From Scandinavium lactucae (GTDB lineage: Bacteria > Pseudomonadota > Gammaproteobacteria > Enterobacterales > Enterobacteriaceae): DNA of 64,000 nucleotides. Under the pieces are notes generated by a model. The model made no database searches, had not been told where the DNA came from, and saw only the letters and a program-made list of their open reading frames with translations. Positions 35,363 through 45,176 of this stretch are shown piece after piece. Where the stretch lies: positions 1 to 64,000 of the forward strand of contig NZ_JAWXRD010000031.1 of the NCBI RefSeq assembly GCF_033843265.1, in the 5' to 3' direction. How positions within the stretch are numbered: position 1 is the stretch's first letter; the number at the start of each line of letters is the position of its first letter. Made by a program: the position numbers and the translations under genes.

Positions 35363-37147
35363 ATGCGCTTTATAAATGCTATTTATCATGCATCGACGAA
35401 AACGGTAGAATATGAGTCATCGAGTGGCACAAGATTGTTAAAAACTGGGGGTTCACTGAATTGGCGATTCAATAACCCAGGCAATCTCATTTCTGTAAAA
35501 AATCAGCAAGGGAAAATCGGTGTTGGGGTTGTTTACAATCCAGACAAACATTCATTCTCAATATTTTCTAGCATAGAAGCTGGTGATAATGCCAAACGAT
35601 CTCTGCTCAAAAGGAAATATAAGGATTATACTATTACAGAAATGATGAAAAAATATGCGCCGGGGAATGATGGTAATAACCCTGAAGCTTATGCCAATTT
35701 TATCATGTCTGAAAGTGGAGTCGCTCAGGGGGAGAAAGTAGGAGATCTTGACGATACAAAATTCAGTAAGGTAATCAAGGCAATTAGCAAAAAGGAAGGT
35801 GGCTTGAAGCCGGGCACCGAAAAATGGGTGCATGTGACAAATGTGACTGTTTCTGATGGATCTCGACCAGTTGCTGATGTGCCATTTAAAGTGACACTAG
35901 GAAGCACTAGCTACAAGTGGAAAACAGATGCTTACGGCAAGCTCAAGACAATCATCCATACGAAACAAGGAATGGCTATTGTCGTCAAATATACTAATTC
36001 TGCTGGAAAAGAGGATGTTGTTTATTCAGCTGTTGCTGGAGGTGAAACGAAAAATATACTTCTTACAAGAAGTTTCTCGCAATTCTCTGCAAAAACACTT
36101 GCCGAGATCCCCAAAGCCCCACGAGAGAAGAGCGCTCAGAAGCCGATTGAGTACATAGTCATGTCAGGAGACTCTCTCTCGAAAATTGCCGATCGTTATA
36201 AGACAAGCGCTGATGAAATCGCCAAAAATAATAATATAAAAGATGTGAGTAAGATCTTCCCTGGTCAACATTTGACGATTTATGGTGTTAATACTAATGG
36301 CCCTTCAATCTATATCGTTGCACCCGGCGACACGTTGGCGAAGATCGCAGAAAAAAATGGTGCAAATGTTGAGGATATAGCGCGACAGAATAATATATCA
36401 GATCCTAATAAAATATACCCAGGTCAATCAATTTCTATAGACAAAAGTGGCAATGCAACGTCTGGTCAGACTGAAAAGCCAGCTGCAAATCCGATAGCCT
36501 CAAAACCAGTTAATAAAAAACCTGAAAAAAATAGTGTAATCAATACGAATAAAAAAACACTGGATTCAGTTGGAGGAAAAAATTCTGGCAATCCGATTGC
36601 GTTACTTCCACACGACCAGAGAGAGGCTCCATGGATGAATATAGCACTGAGTGAGGCCAAAAAATGGCATGGGACTAAGGAAAACCATATTACTAGCAAT
36701 TACCATGCATTAATAGGTCATGGGTGGATAAAAAATCTAGTTGGGACATTAAATGCTTGGTGTTCGTCTTTTGTAAATTATTGTTTTCAAGAAAGTGGGT
36801 ATCATAAAACAGCTCCAGATCCATATCGCGCTATTTCTTTTTTTAGAGATAGCACCAATTTTTTTGAGATCAAAAAACCTATCTATGGATGTGCCGCATC
36901 ATCAGGACATCACGCAACCTTTGTGTATGGAAAATCAAAATCTGGGGCATTAATTTGCTTGGGAGGGAATCAGGGCGATACAATAAAATTCTCCCCCTTT
37001 AATGGATTGAGATTTTTTTTACCAGTGGCATACAAAGGATATTATGAGTCGAATGTACATAAAGAATTAGATATCTTTGATGTAAATGAACTCAATGAAA
37101 TGATTGGTGTTCATTCCAAAACAACTGGGCATGAGAGTACAAGATGA
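35363..37147 (+). CDS. T6SS effector candidate: LysM and amidase domains
   Basis: A 594-residue modular protein with no signal peptide. Residues 34-147 resemble a phage P5-like domain (WRFNNPGNLISV at the start). Then come a linker domain, two LysM repeats (about 262-307 and 316-359) that bind peptidoglycan, and a spacer. The C-terminal TIGR02594/NlpC-like domain has likely nucleophile Cys467 in AWCSSFVNYC and His516 or His517 in SGHHATFVYG. GGNQGD completes it. It should cleave cell-wall peptide bonds in the target periplasm. It lies after vgrG and before two exported paralogous proteins, the classic effector-immunity layout. Confidence 0.8.
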   Translation: MRFINAIYHASTKTVEYESSSGTRLLKTGGSLNWRFNNPGNLISVKNQQGKIGVGVVYNPDKHSFSIFSSIEAGDNAKRSLLKRKYKDYTITEMMKKYAPGNDGNNPEAYANFIMSESGVAQGEKVGDLDDTKFSKVIKAISKKEGGLKPGTEKWVHVTNVTVSDGSRPVADVPFKVTLGSTSYKWKTDAYGKLKTIIHTKQGMAIVVKYTNSAGKEDVVYSAVAGGETKNILLTRSFSQFSAKTLAEIPKAPREKSAQKPIEYIVMSGDSLSKIADRYKTSADEIAKNNNIKDVSKIFPGQHLTIYGVNTNGPSIYIVAPGDTLAKIAEKNGANVEDIARQNNISDPNKIYPGQSISIDKSGNATSGQTEKPAANPIASKPVNKKPEKNSVINTNKKTLDSVGGKNSGNPIALLPHDQREAPWMNIALSEAKKWHGTKENHITSNYHALIGHGWIKNLVGTLNAWCSSFVNYCFQESGYHKTAPDPYRAISFFRDSTNFFEIKKPIYGCAASSGHHATFVYGKSKSGALICLGGNQGDTIKFSPFNGLRFFLPVAYKGYYESNVHKELDIFDVNELNEMIGVHSKTTGHESTR

Positions 37148-37686
37148 TTCTAAAAACAAAAATAACCCTTGCATTAGCTTTGATGGTTTCACCTGTGATG
37201 AGTAGTTTTGCAACTACCTTTACCAAGGAGTTCGAACGCTCGGATGGTATTCATAAGGTCAAAATTGATATTTACGAAGAAAGTAATGCTGACACTAAAA
37301 ATTCAAAAATTACCGCTTCTGAATATGTAAAGGACAAAAAGGTATGGAGTCTTGTCGATTATGTGAATAAATGTCCGCTTGATATAAACATGGCTTTAAT
37401 TAAGGATTCCTTCGAGATTAAGAAAATTAATGGCTCATTTGATGCTGTATTGTTTTCTTATACCATAGGTTGTGTGGGGGGACTTGATCCAGTTACTGTA
37501 AAATATTTTGCTTACGAAAATGGCATGAAGCATTCTCTTCGAGGAGAAGAGCGGATGGTTACACCAGATGGGGTAATTGATGATAATGTTAAGCCGGTGC
37601 CTGATGCTAATTTGAAAAATAACGTCCTATTATTTAAATATATGACAAGTAACTGGAATAAAGCGTCGACAGTTATTCTAGAATAA
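37144..37686 (+). CDS. Exported immunity protein candidate 1
   Basis: A 180-residue protein with a signal peptide (residues 1-23, cut after SSFA) and a mature domain related to the product of the next gene. Shared motifs are CPLDINMALIKDSFEI / CDEDIKLVIVPDSVEV and IGCVGGLDPVTVKYFAYENG, then LRGEE. It overlaps the effector stop by four bases. Periplasmic location fits protection from a peptidoglycan amidase. Confidence 0.75.
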   Translation: MILKTKITLALALMVSPVMSSFATTFTKEFERSDGIHKVKIDIYEESNADTKNSKITASEYVKDKKVWSLVDYVNKCPLDINMALIKDSFEIKKINGSFDAVLFSYTIGCVGGLDPVTVKYFAYENGMKHSLRGEERMVTPDGVIDDNVKPVPDANLKNNVLLFKYMTSNWNKASTVILE

Positions 37687-37726
37687 CTGCTTTTAATTAA
37701 ATGTTTAGTCAACATAGCAGGTCAGA

Positions 37727-38278
37727 ATGAGAGTGGCAATAGCGGTGATTTTGAATTCAATTATTGCTTTTACATTCATATTGTCTCAATCGGTTTTTGC
37801 AAGTTCTGAAATGTTCCAGAAAGCATGGAATGATAGTTCCGGTAAGCATATTCTAACTATAGATAAAAAATTTTATAGCAAAGAAGGTGGAGTAACCTTG
37901 CTTGTTAAGCAAATTACAGGGAATAGCACCGATTGGGCTCTTAAGGATTTTGTCCGAAACTGCGACGAAGATATAAAGTTAGTTATTGTACCTGATTCTG
38001 TCGAAGTGAATGAAAAATTTTCTTCTGGTACAGGAACCGTTTTATTTGCCTACAAGATTGGGTGTGTTGGTGGGATTGACCCCGTTACTGTAAAATATTT
38101 TGCGTTTCGAGATGGAGTAAAATATTCGTTAAGGGGAGAGGAGCATATTATTGTCGGTAGTGAGGGCTTTGGTGGGGAGAAGGCTCCAGTGCCTGATTTT
38201 AATCTCAAGAATGACAAATTTCTTCTGAAGTACATGATGGGGAAATGGGATTCTATTTCCACAACAAAAGTAAATTAA
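37727..38278 (+). CDS. Exported immunity protein candidate 2, paralogue
   Basis: A 183-residue paralogue of the preceding protein, with its own signal peptide (cut near VFASS) and the shared core IGCVGGIDPVTVKYFAFRDG followed by LRGEEH. It begins 40 bases after the first copy. Two related immunity genes in tandem usually mean that one protects against a past or rival effector variant. Confidence 0.72.
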   Translation: MRVAIAVILNSIIAFTFILSQSVFASSEMFQKAWNDSSGKHILTIDKKFYSKEGGVTLLVKQITGNSTDWALKDFVRNCDEDIKLVIVPDSVEVNEKFSSGTGTVLFAYKIGCVGGIDPVTVKYFAFRDGVKYSLRGEEHIIVGSEGFGGEKAPVPDFNLKNDKFLLKYMMGKWDSISTTKVN

Positions 38279-38347
38279 ATCGTGTGGTTTCATGTCATAA
38301 GTCTACTGATGAGCAGTCCAGCTTATTGATATTTTTAAGGAGATTGG

Positions 38348-38799
38348 GTGAGGTGGTTTATAGCGCTCGTTTTGCTTTCTGTGATTTCATTTAATGCTTG
38401 TTCGGTTGATGTTGAACTTATTGAAGATGATGCAATTGGTATAAAAGAAAAGTCGGTAGTTAAAAAATACATTTGGATACTATAGTTAATGGTTATAAAG
38501 TCAAAGGTGACGGTTCAAAAATAGTCACATGGGGAAGCCTAAAAAGATAAGTGAAGAGAATCCTCAAGCTGCCAATATAACACTGATGAATCTTAATGCC
38601 CCTTATAATACTATAAAAAAGTGTTAGTTATGGTGTTTTCGATGTAAATTGTCTGAGGTCTATAGCCTTTGCATATATTGATAATAAGCAAGGTCTTTTT
38701 ATTGAGCTGGCTAATGAGGATTTTATTGCAAGTAGCTCAACCTTCGATCCTTCAAACGATAATAATTTTGAATCATGCATTGAGTATAAATCATGGTAA
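38348..38799 (+). pseudogene. Broken lipoprotein gene, degraded immunity candidate
   Basis: A GTG with AGGAG six bases upstream opens a lipoprotein signal (WFIALVLLSVISFNAC, lipobox Cys at residue 18) but reaches a stop after about 45 codons. Protein-like sequence continues in other frames: DTIVNGYKVKGDGSKIVTWG, then KISEENPQAANITLMNLN, then YGVFDVNCLRSIAFAYIDN and a final SCIEYKSW before the stop at 38797-38799. At least two or three frameshifts are needed to join them. It is AT-rich like its neighbours. Confidence 0.7.
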
Positions 38800-38856
38800 T
38801 TCAAAAAATATACATGATTTTGATCGTTTTAGATAATAAGTAAGCAGGGAATAATC

Positions 38857-40065
38857 ATGTCGTATACACTTAAACATTTGCCAGAATGCTACTCCAGACC
38901 GAAGTCTCTGAAATATTCTCGTTGGCTTATTGCTCTGGTTGCCATGCTTTCGGTCAGTGTTATATTAATGCGTATATTTGGGCGTTATGTTGAAAACCTG
39001 TTTTTTTGGAAGATTGCTTTAGGTGTGCCTATTGTTTTGTGGAGTGTTCCGTTTGCTTCTTGTTTGCTTCTGTGGGCATTGCAGGATAGCAAAGCAAATG
39101 CTTTCGACAAACAGCGAGAGCAATGGATTCTTCGAGAAACCCGTAAGGCACGTCGTGCACTACAGGTGCTGAATGCAACATTCATTACCGGCCACTCATC
39201 AGTTGCTCAGAAAGATACAGCTATTGCCATGCAAAATAACGATAGCATTATTGTTTCGCAGGTCGACCGGGATGGTAATGAAAGCTCCAGGATGAGCCAA
39301 ATTTCTTCTAGCCCGCAGGACTCGCTAAAATTCGTGATAACGAATGTTTTTTCGAAGTTGATTGCTGGCATTCCTTTCGCACAAATCCCTGACAAAGTAC
39401 CACTGGTGGTATTTTTTGATGTAACAACATCGCTGCCTCTGGAGAGTATTCGCCATTACTGGGATGAGACCTGGCAAAAGAACAATATTAATCTTCCTGT
39501 TGAATATGGTGAAGGGAGTGGGCTCAGTGTAATCGACCGCTGGTTGAATGAACGTATTAAAGATAAAGCAATGTTATTGATTGTTGGCCTTCAGATTGAC
39601 CCGGTTGTTTCAAACAATACTGCTGAAGCAGCCGTTGCTCTGCTTCTTGGCAACCGCCTGACCCAGGAGGCTCTCGAACCTCTCGCGCTGCTGCACCGGC
39701 CAGATGCTGCTCCATCAGGTGAACTGAGTGAGGGGATGAACATGGTCGCTTATAACGTCCCGCTCAAAGAAAATATCGTGAAAAATTTATGGCTTGCCGG
39801 GCTGACGGGTGAACAGCGTGCAGAAGTTATCGGGTGCCAGAATGCACACCCTGCGCAGTCTGTAGAGGACGACGCCGTCATTTCACTCGATACATCCATG
39901 GGACATGCCGGAGCTGCAGCCCCCTGGCTGGCTATCGCTGCCGCCACTGAAATCGCCCGACAAACTCAGTCACCACAGATGATTATCTGCGGTGATACCA
40001 CACAGAATGTGCTGTGGAGCACGCTCATTACCCCGATTGCTTCCCGACAGGAGATGGATCCGTGA
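38857..40065 (+). CDS. T6SS-linked membrane protein upstream of tssM
   Basis: A 402-residue protein with two N-terminal membrane segments (about 23-43 and 50-73) and a large soluble C-terminal part. I do not know a family name, but proteins of this shape sit before tssM in Klebsiella-type T6SS loci, as I recall. The middle, PLVVFFDVTTSLPLESIRHYW, has a beta-alpha pattern. The stop overlaps the tssM GTG start, so it is translationally coupled and probably works with the membrane complex. Confidence 0.6.
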   Translation: MSYTLKHLPECYSRPKSLKYSRWLIALVAMLSVSVILMRIFGRYVENLFFWKIALGVPIVLWSVPFASCLLLWALQDSKANAFDKQREQWILRETRKARRALQVLNATFITGHSSVAQKDTAIAMQNNDSIIVSQVDRDGNESSRMSQISSSPQDSLKFVITNVFSKLIAGIPFAQIPDKVPLVVFFDVTTSLPLESIRHYWDETWQKNNINLPVEYGEGSGLSVIDRWLNERIKDKAMLLIVGLQIDPVVSNNTAEAAVALLLGNRLTQEALEPLALLHRPDAAPSGELSEGMNMVAYNVPLKENIVKNLWLAGLTGEQRAEVIGCQNAHPAQSVEDDAVISLDTSMGHAGAAAPWLAIAAATEIARQTQSPQMIICGDTTQNVLWSTLITPIASRQEMDP

Positions 40066-43000
40066 AGCTACCTTTAGCACCGAAGACTACGGAAGACCGC
40101 TATCTTGCTGTCGCATTGATTTTCTTTTTGCTGTTAGCCGTTATGACGTTCATTGTCTGGAAGCATCCGGATATAGCCGGGATTGAAGACGGTAGTCAGC
40201 AGCAAATTTACTGGCTTATCGCTGGCGGATGTATTTCAGGCTGTGCCCTTATCGTTTCCGTGGTGCTTCTGGCGGCGGTACGCAGTGCCGGCAAGCAGGA
40301 GTTTAATGCGCTTGTCGACAATACCAACGGTGATGATGAGAAAAAGAAACGGGAAAATGATAACGCGCCTGTTAACCCTGCAGTGGCCATGTGTGACAAG
40401 ATTCGGGGGCATCTCCGCTCCCGTATTGGCTTTTACTGGCGTCGTAAAACCCGTTTGTTGTTAATCACCGGCGATGAGGCGGCAATCGAGCAGCTGGTAC
40501 CTGGCCTGCAGGAAAACCAGTGGCTTGAAGGTAATCGTACTGTTCTGCTTTACGGCGGCAGTCTGACTGCTGAGCCCGATAAGGAAAGATACACCGCGCT
40601 GCGTAAACTGCGTCGCGGCCGCCCACTGGACGGGATTGTTCGCGTCATGCCGCAGTCTTTTAACCTGACACCACAAATCAGCGATAACGATTTACGCGGC
40701 CTGGAAAAAATCAGCGAGCTGCTCCGTTATTCCGCCCCGGTCTGGCTGTGGCAGCTGTGCGACAGCACCTGGCCGCAGGCAAAACGCACTGAACAGGTGG
40801 TCGGGGCCAGTTTCCCGCTGCGTGCTAAGCCTGACGATATTACCCGCCAGCTTGAGCTGATGCTGCCGGCCCTGCGAACGCAGGGGATGAGTCAGGTCGC
40901 TGAGGACAACGGCCACGACTTCCTGCTGCGCCTGGGCCAGCATCTCAAAGACGGCGGCATCGCCCGCTGGGCTCAGCAACTGGTGCCATGGCTGGCTGGC
41001 TCCCAGCAGCGTGTTCCGCTGCGTGGCCTGATGTTCAGCCTGCCGAAGAATAAACCCGCCGCTATCGCAGGAAAAACAGCCGGTGATGCACCTGCCGACG
41101 CGGAGAAATATATCCCGGGCTCACAACGCCATGCGCTGACCCTGCCGGTGACCTGGCAGGGCATCGTAGATGACTGTACCCGCGTACGTGGCCGCCGCGT
41201 CGGGATGGCGTGGGAACAGACGCTGGCCTGGACGCTGATGGCCATTATCGGTGTCTGGGGGGCGGGGACGCTGCTGTCGTTTGCGGTCAACCGTCTGCAG
41301 ATTGTCTCTGTGGCGCAGCAGGCGCATGCTCTGGTGGAGCATCCTTCCGTATCGGATTACCAGCTGACGGCCCTGCATACGCTGCGTAATGACGCCGGCC
41401 GCCTGCAGCATCGTCTTCAGGACGGCGCGCCATGGTACCAGCGCTTCGGTCTGGACCATAACCAGCAGCTGCTCGACGCAATGCTGCCCTGGTACGGCGT
41501 GGCGAACAACCGCCTGATCCGCGACCCGGCAAATGCCGCCCTGACGCAGAAGCTCAGCGCACTGGCAAACTCAGCCCCCAACAGCGACCAGCGGGCACAA
41601 CTGGTGAAGCCGGGCTATGACCAGCTGAAAGCCTGGTTAATGATGTCCCGTCCGGATAAAATCGACGGCGCATTTTACGCGCAGACCATGAAAGCCGTGC
41701 AGCCGACGCGCACGGGCATCTCAACCGGCCTGTGGCAAAGCCTGTCGCCGGATTTGTGGACCTTCTACATCTCCGAATTGCCAACGCAGCCGCAGTGGAA
41801 AATCACGCCGGATACGCAGCTGGTCAGCCAGAGCCGTCAGGTGCTGTTGCAGCAGATTGGACAGCGCAACGCTGAAAGTACGCTGTACGAGAACATGCTC
41901 AAATCAGTACGCCGTAACTTCGCTGATGTGTCTCTGGAAGACATGACCAGTGGTACCGATGCGCGACGCCTGTTTACCACCGATGAGGTGGTGCCGGGCA
42001 TGTTTACCCGCCAGGCGTGGGAAGGGGGTATTCAGCAGGCTATCGAAAAGGCCGCAAATTCCCGCCGGGATGAAATTGACTGGGTGCTGAGTGACAGCCG
42101 AAAAGCGGTTTCCTCAGACCTGTCACCGGAAGCCCTGAAAGCACGTCTGACGCAACGTTACTTCACGGACTTTGCCGACAGCTGGCTGAGCTTCCTCAAC
42201 AGCCTGCGACTTAATCCGGCAAACAACATTGCTGACGTCACCGACCAGCTGACGCTGATGAGCGATGTCCGCCAGTCGCCGCTGATTGCCCTGATGAATA
42301 CCATTGCCTGGCAGGGACAGACTGGCCAGCAAAGCGAAGGCCTTTCGGACTCCATCATCAAATCGGCTAAAGACCTTGTAGGCGGACAGGACAACCCTGC
42401 GATTGACCAGTCTGCGTCAGGGCCGCAGGGGCCGCTCGATGAAACCTTTGGCCCGCTGCTTCAGCTTCTGGGTAAAAACAAAGGCAGCAACGTCATGTCG
42501 GCTGACACTTCACTGAGCCTGCAGACGTATCTGACCCGCATCACCCGCGTACGTCTGCGTCTGCAACAGGTGGCCAGTGCCTCCGACCCGCAGGAGATGA
42601 TGCAGACTCTGGCGCAGACCGTGTTCCAGGGCAAAAGCGTGGACCTGACTGACACCCAACAATATGGCAGCCTGATTTCCGCGAGCCTTGGTGAGGAGTG
42701 GAGCGGATTTGGCAGCACGATGTTTGTGCAGCCGCTGACTCAGGCCTGGGAGACCGTGCTTCAGCCGTCGGCGGCCAGCCTGAATGATAAATGGAGCCGC
42801 TCCGTGGTGGCGAACTGGCATACTGCCTTTGACGGGCGCTTCCCGTTCGCAGCGAGTAAAAGTGATGCCTCCCTGCCGATGCTGGCTGAGTTTTTGCGCA
42901 AGGACAGCGGACGTATTGAGCGCTTCCTGACGACAGAGCTTAACGGTGTGCTGCACAAAGAAGGCAGCCAGTGGGTACCGGATAAGGTCAACAGTCAGGG

Positions 43001-43544
43001 ACTGAGCTTTAACCCGGCCTTCCTGCGGGCGATTAATCAGCTGAGCCAGCTGTCAGACATTCTGTTTACCGATGGAAGCCAAGGCATCAGCTTTGAGCTG
43101 CAGGCCCGCCCTGTACCGCAGGTGGTGGAAACCCTGCTGACCATCGATGGTCAGCCGCTGCACTACTTCAACCAGATGACCGACTGGCAGAGCTTCCGCT
43201 GGCCGGGAGACACTTATAAGCCGGGAACCATGCTCACCTGGACTACGGTCAACGCCGGGGCGCGCCTGTTCGGGGATTACAGCGGGACCTGGGGCTTCAT
43301 TCGCTGGCTGGACCAGGGCAAACGCCAGAAGCTTGACCGCAGCCAGTGGATGATGAGCTTTACCGCCCCGGACGGTCGAACCCTGCAGTGGGTACTGCGC
43401 TCACAACTCGGAAAAGGTCCGCTGGCGCTGCTGGATTTACGCGGTTTCACGCTGCCGGACCAGATATTCAGTGTCGACAGCGCGGCCACCGCTCAGGCGT
43501 TGATGGCCAACACCGGAAACAGTGACATGGATGGAATCGAATAA
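40062..43544 (+). CDS. tssM: T6SS membrane-complex protein TssM (IcmF)
   Basis: An 1160-residue TssM with N-terminal membrane segments (about 17-35 and 52-72), a third near residue 400 and a long periplasmic part. The C-terminus carries the TssJ-binding region (GDYSGTWGFIRWLDQGK, then PDGRTLQWVLRSQ). The cytoplasmic NTPase-like domain begins RRKTRLLLITGDEAAIEQ, where a Walker A lysine is not visible, so nucleotide binding is doubtful. I chose the GTG at 40062, which overlaps the upstream stop and has AGGAG; an ATG at 40014 would start inside the previous gene. Confidence 0.93.
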   Translation: MKLPLAPKTTEDRYLAVALIFFLLLAVMTFIVWKHPDIAGIEDGSQQQIYWLIAGGCISGCALIVSVVLLAAVRSAGKQEFNALVDNTNGDDEKKKRENDNAPVNPAVAMCDKIRGHLRSRIGFYWRRKTRLLLITGDEAAIEQLVPGLQENQWLEGNRTVLLYGGSLTAEPDKERYTALRKLRRGRPLDGIVRVMPQSFNLTPQISDNDLRGLEKISELLRYSAPVWLWQLCDSTWPQAKRTEQVVGASFPLRAKPDDITRQLELMLPALRTQGMSQVAEDNGHDFLLRLGQHLKDGGIARWAQQLVPWLAGSQQRVPLRGLMFSLPKNKPAAIAGKTAGDAPADAEKYIPGSQRHALTLPVTWQGIVDDCTRVRGRRVGMAWEQTLAWTLMAIIGVWGAGTLLSFAVNRLQIVSVAQQAHALVEHPSVSDYQLTALHTLRNDAGRLQHRLQDGAPWYQRFGLDHNQQLLDAMLPWYGVANNRLIRDPANAALTQKLSALANSAPNSDQRAQLVKPGYDQLKAWLMMSRPDKIDGAFYAQTMKAVQPTRTGISTGLWQSLSPDLWTFYISELPTQPQWKITPDTQLVSQSRQVLLQQIGQRNAESTLYENMLKSVRRNFADVSLEDMTSGTDARRLFTTDEVVPGMFTRQAWEGGIQQAIEKAANSRRDEIDWVLSDSRKAVSSDLSPEALKARLTQRYFTDFADSWLSFLNSLRLNPANNIADVTDQLTLMSDVRQSPLIALMNTIAWQGQTGQQSEGLSDSIIKSAKDLVGGQDNPAIDQSASGPQGPLDETFGPLLQLLGKNKGSNVMSADTSLSLQTYLTRITRVRLRLQQVASASDPQEMMQTLAQTVFQGKSVDLTDTQQYGSLISASLGEEWSGFGSTMFVQPLTQAWETVLQPSAASLNDKWSRSVVANWHTAFDGRFPFAASKSDASLPMLAEFLRKDSGRIERFLTTELNGVLHKEGSQWVPDKVNSQGLSFNPAFLRAINQLSQLSDILFTDGSQGISFELQARPVPQVVETLLTIDGQPLHYFNQMTDWQSFRWPGDTYKPGTMLTWTTVNAGARLFGDYSGTWGFIRWLDQGKRQKLDRSQWMMSFTAPDGRTLQWVLRSQLGKGPLALLDLRGFTLPDQIFSVDSAATAQALMANTGNSDMDGIE

Positions 43545-45145
43545 TGAGCACTTTGCAGAATCTGGTTGCCGCCTGTCAGGCTGACGAAACTCAGCTGCGT
43601 CAACAGGCGCAGGTCCGCACGGAAAACTGGCAGCCCTGGCTTGCTCCGGTAAATGACACCAGTCCGACCGGAGAAGACCCGGGCTATGACGATGATTTTC
43701 AGCGTATCCGCGAAGAGGTCAATAAGCTCTCCGGTATCGATACCCGGCTGATTTGCACGCTTGCCGAAAAACTGCTGACCACCACCGCCAAAGATATCCG
43801 TATTGCCACCTATTACTGCTGGGCGCGTCTGCACCAGGACGGGGAAACCGGCTTTGCCGAAGGGCTTGAACTGCTGGCGGGTTTGATACAGCGCTATGGT
43901 ATGCAGCTTCATCCGCAGCGTGAGCGAAGCCGTAAAGCGGCCCTGGAATGGCTGTCGAGCTCGCGGGTGCTCGACAGCCTGTCGCTCTGGCCGGAAGTGG
44001 TACGCGACGATGCACAGCGCACTGCCGGTGCACTGTTGCTCATCCGCGACAGTCTTGAGTCAGAACCGGAAGCGTCACGGCCAGAGCTGAATGCCCTGTA
44101 CAGCGCGCTGGAGTCTCGCCTGATGAAAGCCGGTGGTGTGGATGCCGTGTTGCCGCAGAACGCCGGTAATAAGGCTCAGTCACAGACCTCCACACATACA
44201 ACCGAGTCAGACGCACCGGCTCTGAACCGCATTACCTCCGGTCAGGATTTACTGGCCCAGGCCCGTACCCTGACGGAATATCTGCGTGATCAGCCCGATG
44301 GCTGGCTTGCCGCACACCGGCTGATGAAAAGCCTGCGTCATGACACGCTGAGTGCTATTCCTGCCCCGGATGCACAAGGGAAAACCCGAATAGAACCACC
44401 CCGTGCAGACCAGCGCGCCATGCTCAAACGTCTGTACCTGCAGCAGAACTGGTCAGAAATTCTGGAGCAGGCGGACAGCGCCTTCTCGCGTGGCGCCAAT
44501 CACCTCTGGCTGGATTTGCAGTGGTATATCCATCAGGCTCTGGTGAAGTCGGGGCAGGATGTGCTGGCCGACATCATCACCGCAGACCTGAAAGGATTGC
44601 TACGTCGCCTTACCGGGCTTGAAACGCTGGCGTTTAATGATGGCACACCGTTTGCCGATGAAGTCACACTGAACTGGATTAACCAGAGCGTGCTGGATGA
44701 TATGCCCGGCTGGCAGGACGAGCCGGTCAGCGCGGTCAGCGAAACCGATAACGACATTCTGGCTCTTGAAACGGAAGCGCTGGATAAAGCTGACACTGAC
44801 GGACTGGATGCCGCACTTCACTGGCTGCAGACTCGTCCGGGTACGGACGCCACGAAAGACAAATGGCTGCTGCGCCTGCTGATGGCCCGGGTGGCTGAGC
44901 AGAAGGGCAGAAATGAACTGGCCCTGCATCTGCTGGGGGAGCTCGATAGCGTAGCGCAGGCCATCACCCTCACGCAGTGGACGCCAGCGCTGCTGTTTGA
45001 AGTGAAATCACGCCGCCTCAGGCTGCTGCGTATGAAAGCCACACGCAGTGAAACCGATAAATCACGGCTTCAGCCTGAGATGGACCTGCTTCTGTCCGGT
45101 CTGATTGCGCTCGATCCGGCCAGCAGTGCAGTGCTTTGTGGGTAA
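43544..45145 (+). CDS. tssA: T6SS assembly protein TssA
   Basis: A 533-residue TssA with the N-terminal ImpA_N domain (LAPVNDTSPTGEDPGYDDDFQRI) and a C-terminal helical part of the VasJ type. TssA caps the growing tube and sheath. The start overlaps the tssM stop by one base. A second ImpA_N-type protein is encoded at 50921-52339, so the locus has both an initiator-type and a stop-type member. Confidence 0.92.
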   Translation: MSTLQNLVAACQADETQLRQQAQVRTENWQPWLAPVNDTSPTGEDPGYDDDFQRIREEVNKLSGIDTRLICTLAEKLLTTTAKDIRIATYYCWARLHQDGETGFAEGLELLAGLIQRYGMQLHPQRERSRKAALEWLSSSRVLDSLSLWPEVVRDDAQRTAGALLLIRDSLESEPEASRPELNALYSALESRLMKAGGVDAVLPQNAGNKAQSQTSTHTTESDAPALNRITSGQDLLAQARTLTEYLRDQPDGWLAAHRLMKSLRHDTLSAIPAPDAQGKTRIEPPRADQRAMLKRLYLQQNWSEILEQADSAFSRGANHLWLDLQWYIHQALVKSGQDVLADIITADLKGLLRRLTGLETLAFNDGTPFADEVTLNWINQSVLDDMPGWQDEPVSAVSETDNDILALETEALDKADTDGLDAALHWLQTRPGTDATKDKWLLRLLMARVAEQKGRNELALHLLGELDSVAQAITLTQWTPALLFEVKSRRLRLLRMKATRSETDKSRLQPEMDLLLSGLIALDPASSAVLCG

Positions 45146-45176
45146 CCGGGACTGAATTCAGCGAAAAGGAAAACAT

